The position numbers and the translations under genes were made by a program. Source: Aplectana chamaeleonis (taxonomy: Eukaryota > Nematoda > Chromadorea > Rhabditida > Cosmocercidae). From it: a DNA stretch of 64,000 nt. Position 1 is the stretch's first letter. The number at the start of each line of letters is the position of its first letter. Where the stretch lies: positions 62,001-126,000 of the forward strand of contig JAPDOI010001446.1 in assembly GCA_029168955.1 (NCBI GenBank), written 5' to 3'. Shown here piece by piece: positions 58,501-64,000 of the stretch. Under the pieces are notes generated by a model. The model did not search any database. It was not told the DNA's origin and worked only from the letters and a program-made list of their open reading frames with translations.

Positions 58501-61500
58501 CCCGCCCACTTTTACCGGCGCGCTGTGCACTCCTACTTGGGTCCCGTCCACAGTTCCCGGCGCTCTGTGGACTTCCAGTTGGGTCCCGCCCACTTTTACC
58601 GGCGCGCTGTGCACTCCTACTTGGGTCCCGTCCACAGTTCCCGGCGCTCTGTGGACTTCCAGTTGGGTCCCGCCCACTTTTACCGGCGCGCTGTGCACTC
58701 CTACTTGGGTCCCGTCCACAGTTCCCGGCGCTCTGTGGACTTCCAGTTGGGTCCCGCCCACTTTTACCGGCGCGCTGTGCACTCCTACTTGGGTCCCGTC
58801 CACAGTTCCCGGCGCTCTGTGGACTTCCAGTTGGGTCCCGCCCACTTTTACCGGCGCGCTGTGCACTCCTACTTGGGTCCCGTCCACAGTTCCCGGCGCT
58901 CTGTGGACTTCCAGTTGGGTCCCGCCCACTTTTACCGGCGCTCTGTGGACTCCCAGTTGGGTCCCGCCCACTTTTACCGGCGCGCTGTGCACTCCTACTT
59001 GGGTCCCGCCCACTTTTTTCCGGCGCGCTGTGCACTCCTACTTGGGTCCCGCCCACTTTTACCGGCGCGCTGTGCACTCCTACTTGGGTCCCGTCCACTT
59101 TTACCGGCGCGCTGTGCACTCCTACTTGGGTCCCGTCCACAGTTCCCGGCGCTCTGTGGACTTCCAGTTGGGTCCCGCCCACTTTTACCGGCGCGCTGTG
59201 CACTCCTACTTGGGTCCCGTCCACAGTTCCCGGCGCTCTGTGGACTTCCAGTTGGGTCCCGCCCACTTTTACCGGCGCGCTGTGCACTCCTACTTGGGTC
59301 CCGTCCACTTTCACCGGCGCGCTGTGCACTCCTACTTGGGTCCCGTCCACAGTTTCCGGCGCCCTCTGGACTCCCAGTTGGGTCCCGCCCACTTTTACCG
59401 GCGCGCTGTGCACTCCTACTTGGGTCCCGTCCACAGTTCCCGGCGCTCTGTGGACTTCCAGTTGGGTCCCGCCCACTTTTACCGGCGCGCTGTGCACTCC
59501 TACTTGGGTCCCGTCCACTTTTACCGGCGCGCTGTGCACTCCTACTTGGGTCCCGTCCACAGTTCCCGGCGCTCTGTGGACTTCCAGTTGGGTCCCGCCC
59601 ACTTTTACCGGCGCGCTGTGCACTCCTACTTGGGTCCCGTCCACAGTTCCCGGCGCTCTGTGGACTTCCAGTTGGGTCCCGCCCACTTTTACCGGCGCGC
59701 TGTGCACTCCTACTTGGGTCCCGTCCACAGTTCCCGGCGCTCTGTGGACTTCCAGTTGGGTCCCGCCCACTTTTACCGGCGCGCTGTGCACTCCTACTTG
59801 GGTCCCGTCCACAGTTCCCGGCGCTCTGTGGACTTCCAGTTGGGTCCCGCCCACTTTTACCGGCGCGCTGTGCACTCCTACTTGGGTCCCGTCCACAGTT
59901 CCCGGCGCTCTGTGGACTTCCAGTTGGGTCCCGCCCACTTTTACCGGCGCGCTGTGCACTCCTACTTGGGTCCCGTCCACAGTTCCCGGCGCTCTGTGGA
60001 CTTCCAGTTGGGTCCCGCCCACTTTTACCGGCGCGCTGTGCACTCCTACTTGGGTCCCGTCCACAGTTCCCGGCGCTCTGTGGACTTCCAGTTGGGTCCC
60101 GCCCACTTTTACCGGCGCGCTGTGCACTCCTACTTGGGTCCCGTCCACAGTTCCCGGCGCTCTGTGGACTTCCAGTTGGGTCCCGCCCACTTTTACCGGC
60201 GCGCTGTGCATTCCTACTTGGGTCCCGTCCACGGTTCCCGGCGCGCTGTGCACTTCCAGTTGGGTCCCGCCCACAGTTCCCGGCGCTCTGTGGACTTCCA
60301 GTTGGGTCCCGCCCACTTTTACCGGCGCGCTGTGCACTCCTACTTGGGTCCCGTCCACAGTTCCCGGCGCTCTGTGGACTGCCAGTTGGGTCCCTCCCAC
60401 ATTTAAAGGCGCGCTGTGCACTCCTACTTGCGTCCCGTCCACAGTTCCCGGCGCTATGTGCACTCCCAGTTGTGTCCCGCCCACTTTTACCGGCGCGCTG
60501 TGCACTCCCAGTTGGGTCCCGCCCACATTTACCGGCGCTCGTGCAGTTGGGTCCCGCGTCCACAGTTCCCGGCGCTCTGTGGACTTCCAGTTGGGTCCCG
60601 CCCACTTTTACCGGCGCGCTGTGCACTCCTACTTGGGTCCCGTCCACAGTTCCCGGCGCTCTGTGGACTTCCAGTTGGGTCCCGCCCACTTTTACCGGCG
60701 CGCTGTGCACTCCTACTTGGGTCCCGTCCACAGTTCCCGGCGCTCTGTGGACTTCCAGTTGGGTCCCGCCCACTTTCACCGGCGCGCTGTGCACTCCTAC
60801 TTGGGTCCCGTCCACAGTTCCCGGCGCGCTGTGCACTCCTACTTTTGTCCCGTCCACAGTTACCGGCGCTCTGTGGACTTCCAGTTGGGTCCCGCCCACT
60901 TTTACCTTCGCGCTGTGCACTCCTACTTGGGTCCCGTCCACAGTTCCCGGCGCTCTGTGGACTTCCAGTTGGGTCCCGCCCACTTTTACCGGCGCGCTGT
61001 GCACTCCTACTTGGATCCCGTCCACAGTCCTCGGCGCTCTGTGGACTCTCAGTTGGGTCCCGTCCACAGTTCCCTGCGCTCTGTGGACTACCAGTTGGGT
61101 CCCGCCCACATTTACCGGCGCGCTGTGCACTCCCACCTGGGTCCCGTCCACAGTTCCCGGCGCTCTGTGGACTTCCAGTTGGGTCCCGCCCACTTTTACC
61201 GGCGCGCTGTGCACTCCTACTTGGGTCCCGTCCACAGTTCCCGGCGCTCTGTGGACTTCCAGTTGGGTCCCGCCCACTTTTACCGGCGCGCTGTGCACTC
61301 CTACTTGGGTCCCGTCCACAGTTCCCGGCGCTCTGTGGACTTCCAGTTGGGTCCTGCCCACTTTTACCGGCGCGCTGTGCACTCCTACTTGGGTCCCGTC
61401 CACAGTTCCCGGCGCTCTGTGGACTTCCAGTTGGGTCCCGCCCACTTTTACCGGCGCGCTGTGCACTCCTACTTGGGTCCCGTCCACAGTTCCCGGCGCT

Positions 61501-64000
61501 CTGTGGACTTCCAGTTGGGTCCCGCCCACTTTTACCGGCGCGCTGTGCACTCCCACTTGGGTCCCGTCCACAGTTCCCGGCGCTCTGTGGACTTCCAGTT
61601 GGGTCCCGCCCACTTTTACCGGCGCGCTGTGCACTCCTACTTGGGTCCCGTCCACTTTTACCGGCGCGCTGTGCACTCCTACTTGGGTCCCGTCCACAGT
61701 TCCCGGCGCTCTGTGGACTTCCAGTTGGGTCCCGCCCACTTTTACCGGCGCGCTGTGCACTCCTACTTGGGTCCCGTCCACAGTTCCCGGCGCTCTGTGG
61801 ACTTCCAGTTGGGTCCCGCCCACTTTTACCGGCGCGCTGTGCACTCCTACTTGGGTCCCGTCCACAGTTCCCGGCGCTCTGTGGACTTCCAGTTGGGTCC
61901 CGCCCACTTTTACCGGCGCGCTGTGCACTCCTACTTGGGTCCCGTCCACAGTTCCCGGCGCTCTGTGGACTTCCAGTTGGGTCCCGCCCACTTTTACCGG
62001 CGCGCTGTGCACTCCTACTTGGGTCCCGTCCACAGTTCCCGGCGCTCTGTGGACTTCCAGTTGGGTCCCGCCCACTTTTACCGGCGCGCTGTGCACTCCT
62101 ACTTGGGTCCCGTCCACAGTTACCGGCGCGCTCTGGGGCTCCAGGTGGGTCCCGCCCACAGTTACCGGCGCGCTGTGCACTCCCAGTTGGGTCCCGCCCA
62201 CAGTTACCGGCGCTCTGTGCACTCCCAGTTGGGTCCCGCCCACTTTTCCCGGCGCGCTGTGCCCTCCTCCTTGGGTCCCGTCCACAGTTCCCGGCGCTCT
62301 GTGGACTTCCAGTTGGGTCCCGCCCACTTTTACCGGCGCGCTGTGCACTCCTACTTGGGTCCCGTCCACAGTTCCCGGCGCTCTGTGGACTTCCAGTTGG
62401 GTCCCGCCCACTTTTACCGGCGCGCTGTGCACTCCTACTTGGGTCCCGTCCACAGTTTCCGGCGCTCTGTGGACTTCCAGTTGGGTCCCGTCCACAGTTC
62501 CCGGCGCTCTGTGGACTTCCAGTTGGGTCCCGCCCACTTTTACCGGCGCGCTGTGCACTCCTACTTGGGTCCCGTCCACAGTTTCCGGCGCTCTGTGGAC
62601 TTCCAGTTGGGTCCCGCCCACTTTTACCGGCGCGCTGTGCACTCCTACTTGGGTCCCGTCCACAGTTCCCGGCGCTCTGTGGACTTCCAGTTGGGTCCCG
62701 CCCACTTTTACCGGCGCGCTGTGCACTCCTACTTGGGTCCCGTCCACAGTTCCCGGCGCTCTGTGGACTTCCAGTTGGGTCCCGCCCACTTTTACCGGCG
62801 CGCTGTGCACTCCCACTTGGGTCCCGTCCACATTTCCCGGCGCTCTGTGGACTCCCAGTTGGGTCCCGCCTACTTTTACCGGAGCGCTGTGCATTCCCAG
62901 TTGGCTCCCGTCCACAGTTCCCGGCGCTCTGTGGACTCCCAGTTGGGTCCCGCCCACTTTTACCGGCGCGCTGTGCACTCCTACTTGGGTCCCGTCCACA
63001 GTTCCCGGCGCTCTGTGGACTTCCAGTTGGGTCCCGCCCACTTTTACCGGCGCGCTGTGCACTCCTACTTGGGTCCCGTCCACTTTTACCGGCGCGCTGT
63101 GCACTCCTACTTGGGTCCCGTCCACAGTTCCCGGCGCCCTGTGGACTTCCAGTTGGGTCCCGCCCCCTTTTACCGGCGCGCTGTGCACTCCTACTTGGGT
63201 CCCGTCCACAGTTCCCGGCGCTCTGTGGACTTCCAGTTGGGTCCCGCCCACTTTTACCGGCGCGCTGTGCACTCCTACTTGGGTCCCGTCCACTTTTACC
63301 GGCGCGCGCTGCACTCGTAGTTGGGTCCCGTCCACAGTTCCCGGCGCACTGTGGACTTCCGGTTGGGTCACGCCCACTTTTACCGGCGCGCTGTGCACTC
63401 CACCTTGCGTCCCGTCCACAGTTCCCGGCGCTCTGTGGACTTCCAGTTGGGTCCCGCCCACTTTTACCGGCGCGCTCTGCACTCCTACTTGGGTCTCGAC
63501 CACTTTTTCCGGCGTTCTACTGACTCCCACTCGGGTCCCGTCCACTTTTACCGGCGCGCTGTGCACTCCCAGTTGGGCCCCCCCACTTTTACCGGCGCGC
63601 TCTGCACTCCTACTTGGGTCCCGTCCACAGTTCCCGGCGCTCTGTGGACTCCCAGTTGGGTCCCGCCCACTTTTTCCGGAGCGCTGTGCATTCCCAGTTG
63701 GCTCCCGTCCACTTTTCCCGGCGCGCTGTGCACTCCCACTTGGGTCCCGTCCACAGTTCCCGGCGCTCTGTGGACTTCCAGTTGGGTCCCGCCTACTTTT
63801 ACCGGCGCGCTGTGCACTCCTACTTGGGTCCCGTCCACAGTTCCCGGCGCTCTGTGGACTTCCAGTTGGGTCCCGCCCACTTTTACCGGCGCGCTGTGCA
63901 CTCCTACTTGGGTCCCGTCCACAGTTCCCGGCGCTCTGTGGACTTCCAGTTGGGTCCCGCCCACTTTTACCGGCGCGCTGTGCACTCCTACTTGGGTCCC
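49551..64000 (+). repeat. Satellite block 3: homogeneous 84-bp A-B dimer
   Basis: The unit is one A monomer (CCCACTTTTACCGGCGCGCT core) followed by one B monomer (TCCACAGTTCCCGGCGCTCT core), 84 bp in all. At least seven consecutive dimers give identical translations near 59,580-60,200, and similar runs occur at 56,000-56,530, 56,760-57,200 and 61,400-62,100. Occasional A-A or B-B junctions mark unequal exchange. Local decay occurs near 51,000-51,090, 53,160-53,280, 53,940-54,000 and 60,400-60,560. Confidence 0.9.

Larger units (their letters stand above)
22585..64000 (+). repeat. GC-rich satellite array, 42-bp monomer, runs off the window
   Basis: Roughly 980 head-to-tail monomers in one orientation, interrupted only by one MITE near the left edge. 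The monomer begins TTGGGTCCCG (1-10), continues CCCAC or TCCAC (11-15), has a CCGGCGC core (21-27) and ends CACTCCTAC or GACTTCCAG. The two main types differ at 11-20 (CCCACTTTTA in A, TCCACAGTTC in B) and 29-42. The consensus A+B dimer is 64% GC with seven CpG per 84 bp. No spacer, gene or transposase coding occurs in the array. Period, orientation and composition are read directly. Function (centromeric, subtelomeric or other) is unknown. Confidence 0.97.

Noticed and set aside
36898..63566. Giant open frames of 1,000-3,043 codons that look like repetitive structural proteins (28-residue repeats)
   Set aside because: They overlap in several frames on both strands, exist because the unit length is a multiple of three, start and stop at chance indels, and show no start context, splice signal or frame-specific conservation.
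49551..64000. CRISPR-like array of regularly spaced repeats
   Set aside because: There are no unique spacers. The sequence between repeats is itself the repeat, and the surrounding DNA is eukaryotic.
22585..64000. Ribosomal DNA spacer repeats
   Set aside because: No rRNA gene, Pol I promoter-like block or unit boundary occurs in more than 41 kb.

Overview
This window looks like transposon-dense, heterochromatin-like DNA from an animal nuclear genome. An arthropod is the best guess, but the species cannot be named. The reasons are: a mariner transposase relic, two LINE reverse-transcriptase relics (one with the C-terminal zinc-knuckle pattern common in arthropod LINEs), a Ty3/gypsy-type integrase relic, many short non-autonomous DNA transposons with clean target-site duplications, and a very large GC-rich satellite array. 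I found no intact host gene, no rRNA gene and no convincing tRNA gene. Nothing looks bacterial.

Positions 1-22,600 are a transposon graveyard. In order it holds: an integrase pseudogene joined to a 5'-truncated LINE (1-2,376); a MULE-like element with a 9-bp duplication (2,709-3,418); two inverted copies of a dispersed repeat, one of which keeps the empty site for an element inserted in the other (3,750-3,960 and 6,500-7,285); several palindromic or foldback elements (4,211-5,711); a long diverged inverted repeat with a MITE in its loop (8,670-9,905); a nest of hAT-like elements (10,053-11,517) and a second hAT-like MITE (11,944-12,161); a tandem tRNA-like repeat (13,290-13,700); a minus-strand LINE relic (16,714-17,850); a CAGTG-ended element next to a mariner relic (18,372-19,575); a TTAA-flanked piggyBac-like MITE (19,842-20,221); and two more inverted-repeat elements (21,512-22,497).

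From about 22,585 to the end of the window (41.4 kb, still continuing) the sequence is one satellite array in a single orientation, with a 42-bp monomer that is about 64% GC and rich in CpG. Its organisation changes along its length. At the left (about 22.7-36.9 kb) it is a 373-bp higher-order repeat of eight monomers, itself two related tetramers of 187 and 186 bp that each carry one extended 61-bp monomer. The middle (about 36.9-49.5 kb) is a mosaic. The right (about 49.5-64 kb) is dominated by an 84-bp A-B dimer, with at least seven consecutive units that match in translation near 59.6-60.2 kb. Because 42 and 84 are multiples of three and most frames lack stops, the array produces spurious open frames of up to 3,043 codons on + and 2,141 codons on -. 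I do not regard these as genes. A 114-bp hAT-like MITE with an 8-bp target duplication sits inside the outermost monomer and marks the array edge.

The parts do not form a pathway. The window reads as the edge of a satellite block bordered by nested transposons, as expected in pericentromeric, subtelomeric or other heterochromatic DNA.
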